64,000 bases of DNA from Allofrancisella frigidaquae (GTDB lineage Bacteria > Pseudomonadota > Gammaproteobacteria > Francisellales > Francisellaceae). Positions within the stretch are counted from its first letter, which is position 1. Each line of letters begins with the position of its first letter. Shown in pieces: positions 8,097 through 17,726 of the stretch. The stretch covers positions 62,001 to 126,000 of the forward strand of contig NZ_CP038017.1 in the NCBI RefSeq assembly GCF_012222825.1, written 5' to 3'. A program made the translations under genes and the position numbers. A model generated the notes under the pieces. It had not been told where the DNA came from, searched no databases, and worked only from the letters and a program-made list of their open reading frames with translations.

Positions 8097-10343
8097 TTAA
8101 GAGCATTTAGTGTTACAACTAGAACAACCTGTTAAATTTGCTACAAATTTTATTTTGGTAGAGAGGTGTTTCATTAGAAAGACCACTATTAAAGTGTAAA
8201 GTGTAGCTAGTCCAATATATATTGTAGAGCTAATAGGGTGTATAGTTATGTTCATAAGTTGATAAACTATAACTGCTGCAACGTAAGCGATTGATGCACT
8301 CCAAAATACAGATAAAATGGCCCACCCACGTGTGGATTCTCTAACCATAGCACCAACTACAGATATACAAGGGATATATAGTAGTACAAATAGTAAATAG
8401 GCAAATGCAGCCGACAAAGAACCAAACTTGGCGACCATATTTCCTATAGCACCTTTATCCATACTTGTATCAGCTTTACTTGCCTCAATTGGGTTTAGCA
8501 AAGTAGCTAGATCTATATTTTTGATATTATCTATAGTTGCATCCCATGACTCTTTTAAACTTTCCATAAAGCTAAATTTTTCTGGGATCCCTGAGCTGTT
8601 ATCTTGTGTGTAAATAGTGTTTAATGTTCCTACTACAACTTCTTTAGCTAAGGTTCCTGTTATCAAACCTACTGTAGCCGGCCAGTTATCATCATTAATA
8701 CCCATTGGGTTTAAAATAGGCGTAATTTTTTTACTAACATACTCTAAAGCTGTAGTTTTATTATTTATAGTAATACTATTTAAGCTCCCAACAATAATTG
8801 CTACAGGGACAATCACTTTACCAGCGCGAATTAGAAAAGATTTTAGTCTACTCCAGCTATATAGCATTACAGTTTTAAAAGAAGGAGTATGGTAATTAGG
8901 TATATCTAGAATAAATGGAGCTGTATCTCCTTTTAAAAATGTAAACTTGATAATATATCCTGTAATGATAGCCCCGATTATACCAGCTAAATACAGTAAA
9001 AATATAATAGTAGCGCCATTATTGGGGAAAAATGCTGTAGCAAATACAGAAAATATTGCTAATCTTGCACCACAAGACATAAATGGAGACATCATAATAG
9101 TCATTAAACGATCTTTACGAGTCTCAAGGGTTCTAGCAGCCATAATAGAGGCAACATTACAACCAAAACCTACTATTAATGGAACAAAAGCTTTACCAGA
9201 TAAACCAATAGACTGCATAAATCTATCCATTACAAAAGCTGCTCGAGACATGTATCCAGAATCTTCTAATATAGATAAGAATATAAATAAGAAACCTATT
9301 TGAGGGATAAATCCAAGCACAGTATTTATACCAGTTCCTAAACCATTGGCTAAAATTCCTGTCAAAGGTAACGGTAAACCAATAATATTTGCATAATATG
9401 CTAATCCATCAACGAAAACAGCATGTGATAGATCATCGAACATCGGTTGGATTGCGCCACCTAGTGTGATTGAAAATAAAAACATCAAATACATCATAAA
9501 AAGAAAGATTGGCACACCAAGATACTTATTCATACAGAGAGCATCTAGGGCTTTAGTGGCATTAAATCGAGAGATTTTTTTAGTTTCTACTGCTGTCTCA
9601 ATAATATCAGCTACAGCTTTATATCTAGCTTTAGCTAGGTCACTATCTATAAGTAAGTTATCTTCTACAAAATCTTCTAGAAGTTTGACTTGTTCCTCAT
9701 TAATTTCTTGAGAAAGCTGAACTGACCTGTTGTCAAATAACTCAGTTGCTAACCATAGATTTCCAAGCTTATTTTCTCTTAGTGAGCTGATTTTTTGCTC
9801 AAGTTCAAAGACTTGTTGAGGGTAATACTTTTTTAAATCAAAATGTGGTGGTTGCTGTTCTTTAGCAAGTAATTCTTTTAAATCTTTTATACCAATATTT
9901 TTTGAACCAACTACAGGTAAAACTTTACAACCTAAGATCTTTTCTAGTTTATCATAGTGGATTACAAGCCCTTTTTTACTAGCGATATCTGCCATATTAA
10001 CAGCTAGTATAACAGGTAACCCTAGTTCAATAAGTTGAGTAGTTAAATAAAGGCTTCTATTTAAGTTAGAAGCATCAACTACATTTATAATGGCATTAGG
10101 TTTTTCATTGACTATGAAAGAATATGCTATTTGTTCATCGATAGAGCTTCCATCTGATACCGCGAGTGAGTAAATTCCAGGTATATCGACAATTTCAACT
10201 TTTTTATTAGCTATTTCATAAAAACCAGTTTTTTTATCAACAGTTACGCCAGACCAGTTACCAACTTTTTGATTAAGACCCGTAAGAGCATTAAAAATCG
10301 TTGTTTTCCCACAGTTAGGATTACCAACTAAAGCATATTTCAT
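8097..10343 (-). CDS. feoB: Ferrous iron transporter FeoB
   Basis: Inner-membrane Fe2+ uptake protein of 748 residues. The cytoplasmic G domain comes first: G1 GNPNCGKTT at 7-15, the switch region around VGNWSGVTVDKK, G3 DIPG, and G4 NMAD. A helical GDI-like region follows, then about eight membrane helices with two Gate motifs (FGCNVASIMAAR near the middle) and a Cys-rich tail CSSCNTKCS. No feoA or feoC lies next to it, unlike the enterobacterial operon. A palindrome just upstream (10393-10411) could be either the orn terminator or an operator; it does not resemble a Fur box. TATAAT lies between that palindrome and the gene on the minus strand. Confidence 0.96.
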   Translation of the reverse strand: MKYALVGNPNCGKTTIFNALTGLNQKVGNWSGVTVDKKTGFYEIANKKVEIVDIPGIYSLAVSDGSSIDEQIAYSFIVNEKPNAIINVVDASNLNRSLYLTTQLIELGLPVILAVNMADIASKKGLVIHYDKLEKILGCKVLPVVGSKNIGIKDLKELLAKEQQPPHFDLKKYYPQQVFELEQKISSLRENKLGNLWLATELFDNRSVQLSQEINEEQVKLLEDFVEDNLLIDSDLAKARYKAVADIIETAVETKKISRFNATKALDALCMNKYLGVPIFLFMMYLMFLFSITLGGAIQPMFDDLSHAVFVDGLAYYANIIGLPLPLTGILANGLGTGINTVLGFIPQIGFLFIFLSILEDSGYMSRAAFVMDRFMQSIGLSGKAFVPLIVGFGCNVASIMAARTLETRKDRLMTIMMSPFMSCGARLAIFSVFATAFFPNNGATIIFLLYLAGIIGAIITGYIIKFTFLKGDTAPFILDIPNYHTPSFKTVMLYSWSRLKSFLIRAGKVIVPVAIIVGSLNSITINNKTTALEYVSKKITPILNPMGINDDNWPATVGLITGTLAKEVVVGTLNTIYTQDNSSGIPEKFSFMESLKESWDATIDNIKNIDLATLLNPIEASKADTSMDKGAIGNMVAKFGSLSAAFAYLLFVLLYIPCISVVGAMVRESTRGWAILSVFWSASIAYVAAVIVYQLMNITIHPISSTIYIGLATLYTLIVVFLMKHLSTKIKFVANLTGCSSCNTKCS

Positions 10344-10392
10344 AGGTTTATTCTCTGGTAAATTATAGGGATATGTGCAGATTATATCAAAA

Positions 10393-10411
10393 CTATACTA
10401 AATTAGTATAG
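10393..10411 (-). terminator. 19-bp palindrome between orn and feoB: terminator or operator
   Basis: CTATACTAA-A-TTAGTATAG is a perfect 9-bp inverted repeat, 5 bases past the orn stop. On the minus strand TTTT follows, which suits a weak intrinsic terminator. It also lies directly upstream of a TATAAT that could serve feoB, so a dyad operator is the alternative. Confidence 0.5.
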
Positions 10412-10415
10412 CTTA

Positions 10416-10949
10416 TCAATTAAATAATTCCTCTTTATAAAACTTAAGTTCAGCTATCGACTCTTGGATATCATCTAGAGCCTTATGAGTATTTTTTTTC
10501 ACAAAGCATTTGGGTTTACCCCAATACTCATTTAGTAATTTTATACTTGTTACATCTAAGACACGATAGTGACAGTAATCATCAATCTTTGGCATGTATT
10601 TAGCTAAAAATCTTCGGTCTTGCCAAATAGAGTTACCACATAAAGGTGAGCTTTGGTAAGGAACATACATTTTTATGAATTCTAAAATTTTTTCTTCTGC
10701 TTGTTCTAAACTTACTTTACTTTCTTTAACACGTTGAGTAAGACCTGTTTGAGTATGAGTTTTAATACACCATTCATTCATACTTGCCAAAATATTATCT
10801 GGCTGATATATAGCTATAGGCTCTGCTTCAGCAACTATGTCTAGATTTTTATTTGTAATAATGGCCGCAATTTCTATAATTTGGCATTGCTCAACATCAA
10901 GCCCTGTCATTTCTAGATCTAACCAAATTAGGTTATCTGTTGATTGCAT
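10416..10949 (-). CDS. orn: Oligoribonuclease
   Basis: 3'-5' exoribonuclease that finishes RNA decay by hydrolysing 2-5-nucleotide fragments (and pGpG where cyclic di-GMP exists). 177 residues, the normal size for this DEDDh family. Exo I is WLDLEMTGLD with D11 and E13; the Exo III region is HKALDDIQESI with the general-base His and last Asp near residues 157-162. It is the last gene of a long minus-strand series, 6 bases after the efp stop, and is followed by a palindrome. Confidence 0.96.
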   Translation of the reverse strand: MQSTDNLIWLDLEMTGLDVEQCQIIEIAAIITNKNLDIVAEAEPIAIYQPDNILASMNEWCIKTHTQTGLTQRVKESKVSLEQAEEKILEFIKMYVPYQSSPLCGNSIWQDRRFLAKYMPKIDDYCHYRVLDVTSIKLLNEYWGKPKCFVKKNTHKALDDIQESIAELKFYKEELFN

Positions 10950-10955
10950 GTTTAT

Positions 10956-11525
10956 TTACTCTTTAACTCTAGATACATAAGTTGAAGTTCTAGTATCAAC
11001 TTTGATAATTTCACCAGTTTGGACAAATAACGGTACTCTAACTACAGCACCAGTAGATAAAGTTGCTGGTTTACCACCAGTACCAGCTGTGTCGCCCTTT
11101 AAGCCCGGATCAGTTTCTACTATCTCAAGATTAACAAAATTAGGGGCAACGACAGATATTGGTTGACCATTAAAAAGCACAATTTGGTATACATCTTGAT
11201 CTTTTAGCCATTTTTTTGTATCTCCTAAACTTTCCTCAGAAACTATATATTGTTCAAAAGTTTCAGGATGCATAAATACATAGCTATCACCGTCAAAGTA
11301 TGAGTATATAGCAGTTAGTTCTTCAACGTCAGCTGCTTCTACAGACTCCCCTGATTTAAAGGTTTTTTCGATTACTCTATCGTTAAGTAAATTTTTTAAC
11401 TTAACTCTGTTAAAGGCTTGACCCTTACCAGGTTTCACAAATTCATTTTCAATAATCACCATCGGGTTACCATCTATAAGAACTTTTAATCCGCCTTTAA
11501 ACTCGTTTGTGCTATAACTTGCCAT
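10956..11525 (-). CDS. efp: Elongation factor P
   Basis: Binds the ribosome between P and E sites and relieves stalling at consecutive prolines. 189 residues with three beta-barrel domains. The tip loop PGKGQAF carries K34, the site of beta-lysylation by EpmA, so the modified form of the pathway is expected. I begin at ATG 11525 (MASYSTNEF), which has AAGGA 8 bases upstream; the longer frame reaching 11573 would overlap the pilin gene and adds an atypical N-terminus. Located between the pilin and orn genes. Confidence 0.96.
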   Translation of the reverse strand: MASYSTNEFKGGLKVLIDGNPMVIIENEFVKPGKGQAFNRVKLKNLLNDRVIEKTFKSGESVEAADVEELTAIYSYFDGDSYVFMHPETFEQYIVSEESLGDTKKWLKDQDVYQIVLFNGQPISVVAPNFVNLEIVETDPGLKGDTAGTGGKPATLSTGAVVRVPLFVQTGEIIKVDTRTSTYVSRVKE

Positions 11526-11556
11526 TACTTTAATCCTTAAAAATCTTATTAATTTA

Positions 11557-11964
11557 CTAATTCCAACATTCAATTGGAGTTTTGTTTACAATGCCACCAT
11601 TAACTTCAAGTTCTATAGTAGTGCAGGGAGTATCCCCCATTTGACTACCAGATGCTTTAGCTATAATAACATAACTTACATTAGAACATTCTTGCTCCCC
11701 GGAGCAATATGATAAAGAATAATAACCATTTTGAGTATTTGTATGCCAAAAACTGTTTATCTCACTACCTGAAGGAAAAGTTCCATTACGAATTTCAAAG
11801 TTATCAGCAGCATTAGCTGCTGATAGAAGCTCAGATGTTGCCTCACTACGATGATTCTTTAGAACATAGTTATTATATGCAGGTATGCCAACAGCTGCTA
11901 AGATAGCTATTATAGCTATCACTACCATTAGTTCCACTAGTGAAAAACCTTGTCTTTTTAACAT
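11557..11964 (-). CDS. Type IV pilin-like protein (PilE/PilA family)
   Basis: 135 residues. A short leader MLKRQG is followed by [27 protein letters not shown], the prepilin peptidase site (cleavage after Gly6, Phe at +1, Glu at +5) and the hydrophobic helix that packs in the pilus core. The globular part has four cysteines and looks like the PilE/minor pilin group. It would be processed by PilD and exported to the pilus base. No other pilus assembly gene is in the window. Its position between a lipid A acyltransferase (9 bases) and efp (31 bases) suggests it is transcribed with housekeeping genes. Major versus minor pilin is not decidable here. Confidence 0.88.
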   Translation of the reverse strand: MLKRQGFSLVELMVVIAIIAILAAVGIPAYNNYVLKNHRSEATSELLSAANAADNFEIRNGTFPSGSEINSFWHTNTQNGYYSLSYCSGEQECSNVSYVIIAKASGSQMGDTPCTTIELEVNGGIVNKTPIECWN

Positions 11965-11973
11965 CTTTATCCT

Positions 11974-12897
11974 CTAATAAATTTGTGGTTCACCATTTGG
12001 TCTGGTTCTATAGCGTCTATGTTGCCATAAATATTGTTCTGGATATTTTCTTATAGCATCTTCTAAAAACTTATTTGTCATTTCGGCGTCTTTGTAAGCA
12101 TCACCAGTGAATTTAAAAGGCTCACCAGTATATATTTTATATTTTTTTAAACATTTTTCACGAACATAGTATGCTGGTATTACTACGGCTCCAGTTTTTT
12201 CTGCTAACCATGGTGTAACAGTGAGAGTTGAGCAAGGTTTATCAAAAAAGGGTGCAAATACTGAGTTTTGCATACCAGAGCTTTCTAAACCAAAGTCTTG
12301 GTCTGGAGCATACCACATAGTATAGCCTTTTTTTAAACTTCTGATAACAGCTATAAAATTTTTGCTATCAAGACATTTATAAAGGTTTTTCTCACGATAC
12401 GTTTTTATTAGCTCCTCTATTATATCGTTACCATTTTTTTGATACATAACAGTAAATGGCGGAAAACGTTCTCCCATATATCTACCAATTATTTCTATAC
12501 AATGAAAATGAAAACCAAGAACTATAAGTTTTTGATTTGGATCATCATGATACTTTTGGAACCTTTCTAGAGCTCCTTCTTCCCATTCAAACTTTATTTT
12601 ATTGAATCTTTTTTTAGACAAAAACCAAGCAGCTGTAGTCTCAGCTCCAGATAGTACCATAGAATAGTAACTCTTATTAACAAGCTTGTTAATTTCTTTT
12701 AGAGATTTTTCTGGGAAAGCTATTTTGAGGTTTTCTTGCGCAATAATATTTCTGCTGTGTAGGAAAGGTTTAATGATAAAACCTATAGCTAAAACTATAA
12801 ATTTATGGCTCCATAAAGGGAGTTTCGAACCAATATTCATTATACCTAGTATAATAAATATTCTCCAGTTTTTAGGCTTTATAAGGTTTTTATACAT
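11974..12897 (-). CDS. Lipid A late acyltransferase, LpxL/HtrB family, copy 1
   Basis: 307-residue inner-membrane-associated enzyme that transfers a fatty acyl chain from acyl-ACP to a lipid A precursor. It has one N-terminal hydrophobic segment and the catalytic block LGFHFHCIEIIGRY, where H-x4-E is the family's charge-relay pair. The conserved middle (MWYAPDQDFG) and end (QYLWQHRRYRTRPNGE) match HtrB proteins. It is a tandem paralogue of the next gene (12963-13865); both share long blocks including the C-terminus. The two probably act on different positions or chain lengths, but which is LpxL and which LpxM cannot be said. Same strand as yidC. Confidence 0.92.
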   Translation of the reverse strand: MYKNLIKPKNWRIFIILGIMNIGSKLPLWSHKFIVLAIGFIIKPFLHSRNIIAQENLKIAFPEKSLKEINKLVNKSYYSMVLSGAETTAAWFLSKKRFNKIKFEWEEGALERFQKYHDDPNQKLIVLGFHFHCIEIIGRYMGERFPPFTVMYQKNGNDIIEELIKTYREKNLYKCLDSKNFIAVIRSLKKGYTMWYAPDQDFGLESSGMQNSVFAPFFDKPCSTLTVTPWLAEKTGAVVIPAYYVREKCLKKYKIYTGEPFKFTGDAYKDAEMTNKFLEDAIRKYPEQYLWQHRRYRTRPNGEPQIY

Positions 12898-12962
12898 TTA
12901 TCTCTTATACTTAAAAGTTTTTATTGTAGATTTTAACATATAGCTTAAAAAAGTAATAAGGC

Positions 12963-13865
12963 TTAATAAATTTTTTCTTCGCCATTTGGTCTGGTTTTAT
13001 AACGTCTATGTTGCCACAAGTATTGCTCAGGATGCTTTCTTATAGCTTCTTCTAAAAACTTGTTCGTCATTTTGGCGTCTTTGTAAGCATCTCCTGTGAA
13101 ATTAAGAGGCTCACCCGCAAATATCGTATATCCTGATAAGTCATTTTTTCTTATGTAGTATGCAGGAATTACAATGGCTCCTGTTTTCTCAGCTAGCCAA
13201 GGAGTAATTGTAAGAGTAGCGCATAGTTTACCAAAAAACGGTGCAAACACTATATGTTCCCTAAAATCTTGGTCTGGAGCGTACCATAGGGAAACTTTTC
13301 TTTTTAAACTTTTAATCACTGAGACGATATTTTTTCTTTGGAAACATTCGTGAACATACTTTTTCCTTGCTGATGTAATAACATATTCCATTAAGGGATT
13401 TTTATGTGTTTGATACATCACTGTAAAAGGCTTGTAGGTTTGGCCAATATATCTGCCGATTATCTCTAAACAATGGAAATGAAAACCAAGGACAATCACG
13501 ACCTTATTCTTATCAAAATGTATTTTTTCAAATAAAGAAGCATCAATAGTTTCAAATTTTATTTTCTTAAACTTTTTATCAGACATAAACCAAGCTATTA
13601 TGCTTTCAAACCCGGCCATGCAAGCTGATTTATAACTATCATTAGCAAGCTTTTTTATTTCTTTATCTGATTTTTCTGGAAATGCTATTTTAAGGTTTAT
13701 AATAGCTATTTGTTGTCTTTTTTTAGCTAGGGGTTTTGCCAAAAAACCTACGCCAACAGCTAGATGCATTAAAGCTTTGTAAGGTAAGATATTTACAATA
13801 ACTTTAGAAAACCCTATTATAATCCATAGCCCCCAGTATTTAGGGGTAAGTAAAGATTTATTCAT
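12963..13865 (-). CDS. Lipid A late acyltransferase, LpxL/HtrB family, copy 2
   Basis: 300 residues, paralogue of the downstream gene. It has the same H-x4-E motif in LGFHFHCLEIIGRY, the LWYAPDQDF block and the ending QYLWQHRRYKTRPNGE. Compared with copy 1 it lacks a few residues after PDQDF (a serine/glycine-rich insert is missing). The ATG lies 3 bases after the yidC stop, so translation is likely coupled to yidC. Function by family: secondary acylation of lipid A at the inner membrane. The tandem arrangement points to an old duplication. Confidence 0.92.
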   Translation of the reverse strand: MNKSLLTPKYWGLWIIIGFSKVIVNILPYKALMHLAVGVGFLAKPLAKKRQQIAIINLKIAFPEKSDKEIKKLANDSYKSACMAGFESIIAWFMSDKKFKKIKFETIDASLFEKIHFDKNKVVIVLGFHFHCLEIIGRYIGQTYKPFTVMYQTHKNPLMEYVITSARKKYVHECFQRKNIVSVIKSLKRKVSLWYAPDQDFREHIVFAPFFGKLCATLTITPWLAEKTGAIVIPAYYIRKNDLSGYTIFAGEPLNFTGDAYKDAKMTNKFLEEAIRKHPEQYLWQHRRYKTRPNGEEKIY

Positions 13866-13868
13866 TTT

Positions 13869-15530
13869 TTATCTTTTATGCGTTGCTTGATAACGTCTTG
13901 TGATAACCCATTGTTGCAAAATACTAATTAAATTGTTTGTTAACCAGTATAGTACTAATCCAGATGGGAATGATGCAAATAGGAAAGTAAATATCACTGG
14001 TAAAAACATCATTATTTTAGCTTGCATAGGGTCTGCTGGCGCAGGAGATAGTTTTTGTTGCAAGAACATTGATAGACCCATTAAAATTGGTAATACAAAA
14101 TAAGGGTCTTTTGTAGACAGGTCATGTATCCATAATATAAAAGGAGCTTGCCTTAATTCTACGGACTCTAATAATACCCAGTATAAAGCAATAAAGATAG
14201 GAACCTGTATAAGCATAGGTAAGCAACCACTTAAAGGGTTTACTTTTTCCTCTTTGTATAGTTCCATCATTTTTTTGCCTAGCTTTTGACGGTCGTCTTT
14301 GTACATTTCTTGAAGACGCTTAACTCTAGGTTGAAGCATCCTCATTTTTGCCATAGAACGATAGCTTTTTGCAGAAAGAGGATAAAATATAGCCTTAATA
14401 AGTATGGTAACTAAGATAATTGCTAATCCCCAATTGCCTACAAAAGAATGGATATGAAACATTACCCAAAATATTATTTCTGAGAAAAAGGATAGCATTC
14501 CATAATCAAGAGTTTTCTCTAAGTTGGGAGCTAAATTTACTAAGTTATCCTTTATGATAGGACCAGTATAGAGGATAGATGATATATTCTGCGTTTGGTT
14601 TGGCTGCATTATTACAGTAGTATATTCGCCAGCTTCAAATACATTTTGATTAATGTTTTTGTAGTATATTATCGAATTTTGAGATTGTGGAATCCATGCA
14701 CTTACAAAGTAATGTTGTAATAGAGCAACCCAGCCTTGTCCGACGTTATTTACTAAAGTTGGTTTACCATTAGATTTTGCAATATCTTTAAAAGTTTCTT
14801 TTTTAAACTTATCTTGAGAAGTTGAGTAAGCTACCCCTGTAAAAGTATAGCTATGAGCATTTAGTAAACTAAAGCTATCCCCAGAAGGGTCAAAATCTCT
14901 AACTAAGGAGTTATCTGCTATTACATTAATTGTTTTAGATGACGTATTTATGATACTTTGGTCAATAGAAATATTGTATTTATCATCATCAAAAGTATAG
15001 GTTCTAGTTATCTCTAAACCATCAACTTTAGCAAAAAGGGTAAGAACTTGTTTATCACCTTCCTTTTTAACTCCCTTGCTTTCGAAGTTTATTGATAACG
15101 GGTTTTTATCAACTACAATTGTACTTTTAGCTATATACTCAGAGCCTTTTTGCTCAGTAAGTAAACTCATTGGAGTTTTATCTTCTAAGCTTATAGAGTA
15201 GTTTTTAAATGAAGCTGACATTATTGCGCCATTAAGTAGACTAACTCTTAAGTCTTTAAAGACTTTTGTGTTTATAGTAATGCTCTTAGCATCATCGTAT
15301 TCTGAAAAATTAGTTTTTGTAGATAAGGTATTTTTTATGCTAGCTTGAGAAGTGTTGCTATTTATTGACTCAGCAGTGGTTTCAGCATAGTGATTAGTTT
15401 TTGTTTCAACAGCACTTGTTTGTGAGCTATCATCTTTTGGTGGGAAAGTTTGCTCCCATTTACCCATCAGTGAAACAAACATTATTGCTACCGTAACTAA
15501 TAACAGTATTCTTATATGATTAGATTTCAT
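13869..15530 (-). CDS. yidC: Membrane protein insertase YidC
   Basis: Inserts and folds inner-membrane proteins with or without SecYEG. 553 residues: an N-terminal membrane helix (about 7-24), a Ser/Thr-rich linker, the large periplasmic beta domain of the gamma-proteobacterial type (about 60-330), and the conserved five-helix core with [21 protein letters not shown] around residue 430. The basic C-terminal tail ends RRYQATHKR. The start overlaps the yidD stop by four bases (ATGA). Confidence 0.97.
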   Translation of the reverse strand: MKSNHIRILLLVTVAIMFVSLMGKWEQTFPPKDDSSQTSAVETKTNHYAETTAESINSNTSQASIKNTLSTKTNFSEYDDAKSITINTKVFKDLRVSLLNGAIMSASFKNYSISLEDKTPMSLLTEQKGSEYIAKSTIVVDKNPLSINFESKGVKKEGDKQVLTLFAKVDGLEITRTYTFDDDKYNISIDQSIINTSSKTINVIADNSLVRDFDPSGDSFSLLNAHSYTFTGVAYSTSQDKFKKETFKDIAKSNGKPTLVNNVGQGWVALLQHYFVSAWIPQSQNSIIYYKNINQNVFEAGEYTTVIMQPNQTQNISSILYTGPIIKDNLVNLAPNLEKTLDYGMLSFFSEIIFWVMFHIHSFVGNWGLAIILVTILIKAIFYPLSAKSYRSMAKMRMLQPRVKRLQEMYKDDRQKLGKKMMELYKEEKVNPLSGCLPMLIQVPIFIALYWVLLESVELRQAPFILWIHDLSTKDPYFVLPILMGLSMFLQQKLSPAPADPMQAKIMMFLPVIFTFLFASFPSGLVLYWLTNNLISILQQWVITRRYQATHKR

Positions 15531-15808
15531 TTTGATTTTAAACCTTCTATTTTGCTAGGAACTGGATCGAAGTACTCTCTTTTAGATAGCGGATGACATC
15601 TAGCGAGTCTACAAATACTTAAATACAATCCTTTTAGTATACCATGAGTTTCTAAAGCTTCTAGAGCATATTGTGAGCAGGTAGGATAGTATCGACATCT
15701 AGCAGGAATCAATGGGCTAATAAAATAGCGATACAACTTTATAAAAGTTATAAAGGGAGCTTTAGCTATTTTTCTAAAAATTGATGAAATTTTTCTATAG
15801 ACCGCCAC
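15527..15808 (-). CDS. yidD: Membrane protein insertion efficiency factor YidD
   Basis: Small membrane-associated protein that helps YidC-dependent insertion. 93 residues from a GTG at 15808, which has AAGGAAGAG just upstream. The family motif [21 protein letters not shown] is present with its cysteines, followed by [19 protein letters not shown]. An amphipathic N-terminus precedes it. The gene overlaps the end of rnpA by 43 bases and the start of yidC by four, the usual rnpA-yidD-yidC order. Confidence 0.94.
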   Translation of the reverse strand: MAVYRKISSIFRKIAKAPFITFIKLYRYFISPLIPARCRYYPTCSQYALEALETHGILKGLYLSICRLARCHPLSKREYFDPVPSKIEGLKSK

Positions 15809-16113
15809 AACTCTTCCTTAGTAGCTTCTGATGCTTGTTTTTTGCCTAACACAATCAAGCTTTTGTTATCAAGAAGTCCCTTGTGTTGACGAAAGTACTC
15901 TTTAATAAGCCGCCTACAGAAGTTTCTTTTAGTGGCTTTTTTGATATTTTTTTTAGCCAGTATCACACATAAGCCAGGCTCATTAGAATTACGTTCACTT
16001 ATTAAAAACGTAAAGTGTAAAGAGTGTAGCTTTGTTTGTACTCTATCAAAAGCTTGCTTGATCTCATTTTTATTAAGTATATTTTGCTTTGATAAACAAA
16101 ACTTATGCTGCAA
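15766..16113 (-). CDS. rnpA: Ribonuclease P protein component
   Basis: Binds the RNase P RNA and helps 5' processing of tRNA precursors. The conserved RNR box is visible as [25 protein letters not shown] start at the TTG at 16113, giving 115 residues, the usual size, and an N-terminus that aligns with other RnpA proteins; GGTAGAG lies just upstream. A GTG at 16161 in the same frame would add 16 residues and overlap rpmH by 59 bases, which is less likely though long overlaps of these two genes are known in other bacteria. Confidence 0.9.
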   Translation of the reverse strand: MQHKFCLSKQNILNKNEIKQAFDRVQTKLHSLHFTFLISERNSNEPGLCVILAKKNIKKATKRNFCRRLIKEYFRQHKGLLDNKSLIVLGKKQASEATKEELWRSIEKFHQFLEK

Positions 16114-16237
16114 GCTTAGCTCTACCTTTAGCTCTTCTGTTATTAATAGCTTTTCTACCACTTAGAGTTTTCATACGAGCACGAAAGCCATGAGTTCTTT
16201 TTCTTTTTAGGTTTGAAGGTTGGAACGTTCTTTTCAT
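16103..16237 (-). CDS. rpmH: 50S ribosomal protein L34
   Basis: 44 residues, read directly: it begins [18 protein letters not shown] and ends KGRAKLAA, the highly conserved L34 sequence rich in Arg/Lys. It opens the rpmH-rnpA-yidD-yidC series and overlaps the start of rnpA by 11 bases. A good sigma70 promoter lies about 60 bases upstream. dnaA, which often sits divergently beside rpmH at the replication origin, is not here; an amino-acid permease takes its place. Confidence 0.97.
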   Translation of the reverse strand: MKRTFQPSNLKRKRTHGFRARMKTLSGRKAINNRRAKGRAKLAA

Positions 16238-16298
16238 TTTAATATCCTCTTTATAATTTTAAAATTTATTCTTGACATATCATAGAAATAGTTTCGAC

Positions 16299-16327
16299 AT
16301 TGTATAGAAAAAGACAGGTTTAGTCAA
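16299..16327 (-). promoter_or_regulatory. Sigma70 promoter for the rpmH-rnpA-yidDC run
   Basis: On the minus strand TTGACT (16327-16322), a 17-base spacer, then TACAAT (16304-16299): five of six bases match the consensus in each box with ideal spacing. It lies 62 bases upstream of the rpmH ATG. It may drive up to nine genes to orn. Confidence 0.75.
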
Positions 16328-16336
16328 TTACTAAGT

Positions 16337-17548
16337 TTATGTAGTTGGTAAGGTGGGTAATAAATCTAAAGAGCTTAGAATTTGTAGAGTTATTATCAAA
16401 ATAGCAATTGCGATAATTATACTAGTTATTATCGAGGTATAAAACATAGTCTTACGTTTTTTATAGTTAATGACCCATAACATTGCTACAGGTAGAGCTA
16501 CTTGGAGTATGGCTACAAAAATACTAGCGTAACCTAAAGCTGCTTTGAAACCTTCAGGGTAGGCAATAGCATATACATAAGCTGGTAAAAAAGTAATAAT
16601 AAAAGCCAATATCTTATGGTTATGTGAGTTTGCAGAAAGTTTATAAGTACTACGACTAAAGTCAAAAAGTCCAAGGGCAACGCCAAGAAAAGAAGTGGCT
16701 AAAGCAAAAAAACCGAACAAAAAAGAGATTGATGCTATATAGCCTGAATGATAGCTAAAATGACTTATTATTATAGAGGTTATTTCTCCAGACTGTTTTC
16801 CTAATATACCATCCGCTGTCTCAACAGGTATAGAGCCAAGAGTAGCAAATATCCATAGTAGATAGACTACTAAAGGGACTGTGCTTCCTAATATAATAGC
16901 TTGACGTAAAGCTTTTTTGTCAGATTTCACATATGTTCTAAGCGTTGGAATTATATGGTGGAAACCAAAAGAAGTTAGTAAGATAGGAAAACAAGCCCAT
17001 ATAAAGTTAGGGTTTTTTATTGAGTATCCTAACTGTTCTGTAGAAACATGTGGTAATAAAACTATCACTAGTAGGAAAAAAGCTAAAAGTTTGCCGGTAA
17101 ACATTATTTTGTTTACATGATCTACTATTCTAGTGCTTTTATAAATAAATAGTCCAAGAATTAAAATAAATATTATGCTGGTAATTTTTTCTGGTAATAT
17201 AACGCCTATACTTGATAGTGAAGCAGTTATTAATAGACCTCCACCAACAGTGTAGGCAGCAACTAATGAATATAATAAAAGTATATAGCAAATCCATACT
17301 ATACAGACCCCTATGGGTCCAAGAGTTTGCTGAGTCATTTCTATAAAGTTTGCACCTTCTTTCATCTTTAAGTTAACTTCTGCTAAAACTATAGCGGTAA
17401 AAGTCATCAAAGCCCAGATTGAGATGATTAGTATAGAGCCTATAAAAAATCCACAGCTTGCTACAGTCGTTGGAATTGCTAGCATACCAGCACCTATAGA
17501 TGTACCAGAGATAATCATGGCAGCACCAAATTTTCTAGATAAAATCAT
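16337..17548 (-). CDS. Aromatic amino acid permease, HAAAP family (TyrP/Mtr-like)
   Basis: Inner-membrane proton symporter for tyrosine or tryptophan by family. About 403 residues with eleven hydrophobic segments. The N-terminus KFGAAMIISGTSIGAGMLAIP is the hallmark of the hydroxy/aromatic amino acid permease family (GTxIGAGMLAxP). I use ATG 17548; a TTG two codons earlier is the only upstream option. It is monocistronic by appearance and ends close to the rpmH promoter. Tyr versus Trp cannot be separated from sequence by eye; the trpBA genes elsewhere in the window do not decide it. Confidence 0.88.
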   Translation of the reverse strand: MILSRKFGAAMIISGTSIGAGMLAIPTTVASCGFFIGSILIISIWALMTFTAIVLAEVNLKMKEGANFIEMTQQTLGPIGVCIVWICYILLLYSLVAAYTVGGGLLITASLSSIGVILPEKITSIIFILILGLFIYKSTRIVDHVNKIMFTGKLLAFFLLVIVLLPHVSTEQLGYSIKNPNFIWACFPILLTSFGFHHIIPTLRTYVKSDKKALRQAIILGSTVPLVVYLLWIFATLGSIPVETADGILGKQSGEITSIIISHFSYHSGYIASISFLFGFFALATSFLGVALGLFDFSRSTYKLSANSHNHKILAFIITFLPAYVYAIAYPEGFKAALGYASIFVAILQVALPVAMLWVINYKKRKTMFYTSIITSIIIAIAILIITLQILSSLDLLPTLPTT

Positions 17549-17679
17549 ATTCAAATCTTAATTAGTTATTAGTGGTCATAAGGTTATTTAGGGCATCGCT
17601 TTAGCTTACAAAATTCACAGTAAGCCTATGTTTTGCTTGCAATACCTTACACTCGCTAACTATATCCGTTAAAAAAGCT

Positions 17680-17690
17680 TATAATATAAT
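17680..17690 (+). promoter_or_regulatory. Overlapping -10 boxes upstream of rsmG
   Basis: Two overlapping TATAAT hexamers (17680-17685 and 17685-17690) lie about 40 bases before the rsmG ATG. No clear -35 box is seen. Confidence 0.35.
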
Positions 17691-17726
17691 CATTATAACG
17701 TATCTAAAAGCTTTATTTTCATAAAA

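Noticed and set aside
10344..10415. Fur box upstream of feoB
   Set aside because: The dyad CTATACTAA/TTAGTATAG does not resemble GATAATGATAATCATTATC beyond AT richness.
16103..16237. Replication origin next to rpmH
   Set aside because: No dnaA or dnaN beside it and no cluster of DnaA boxes was noticed.
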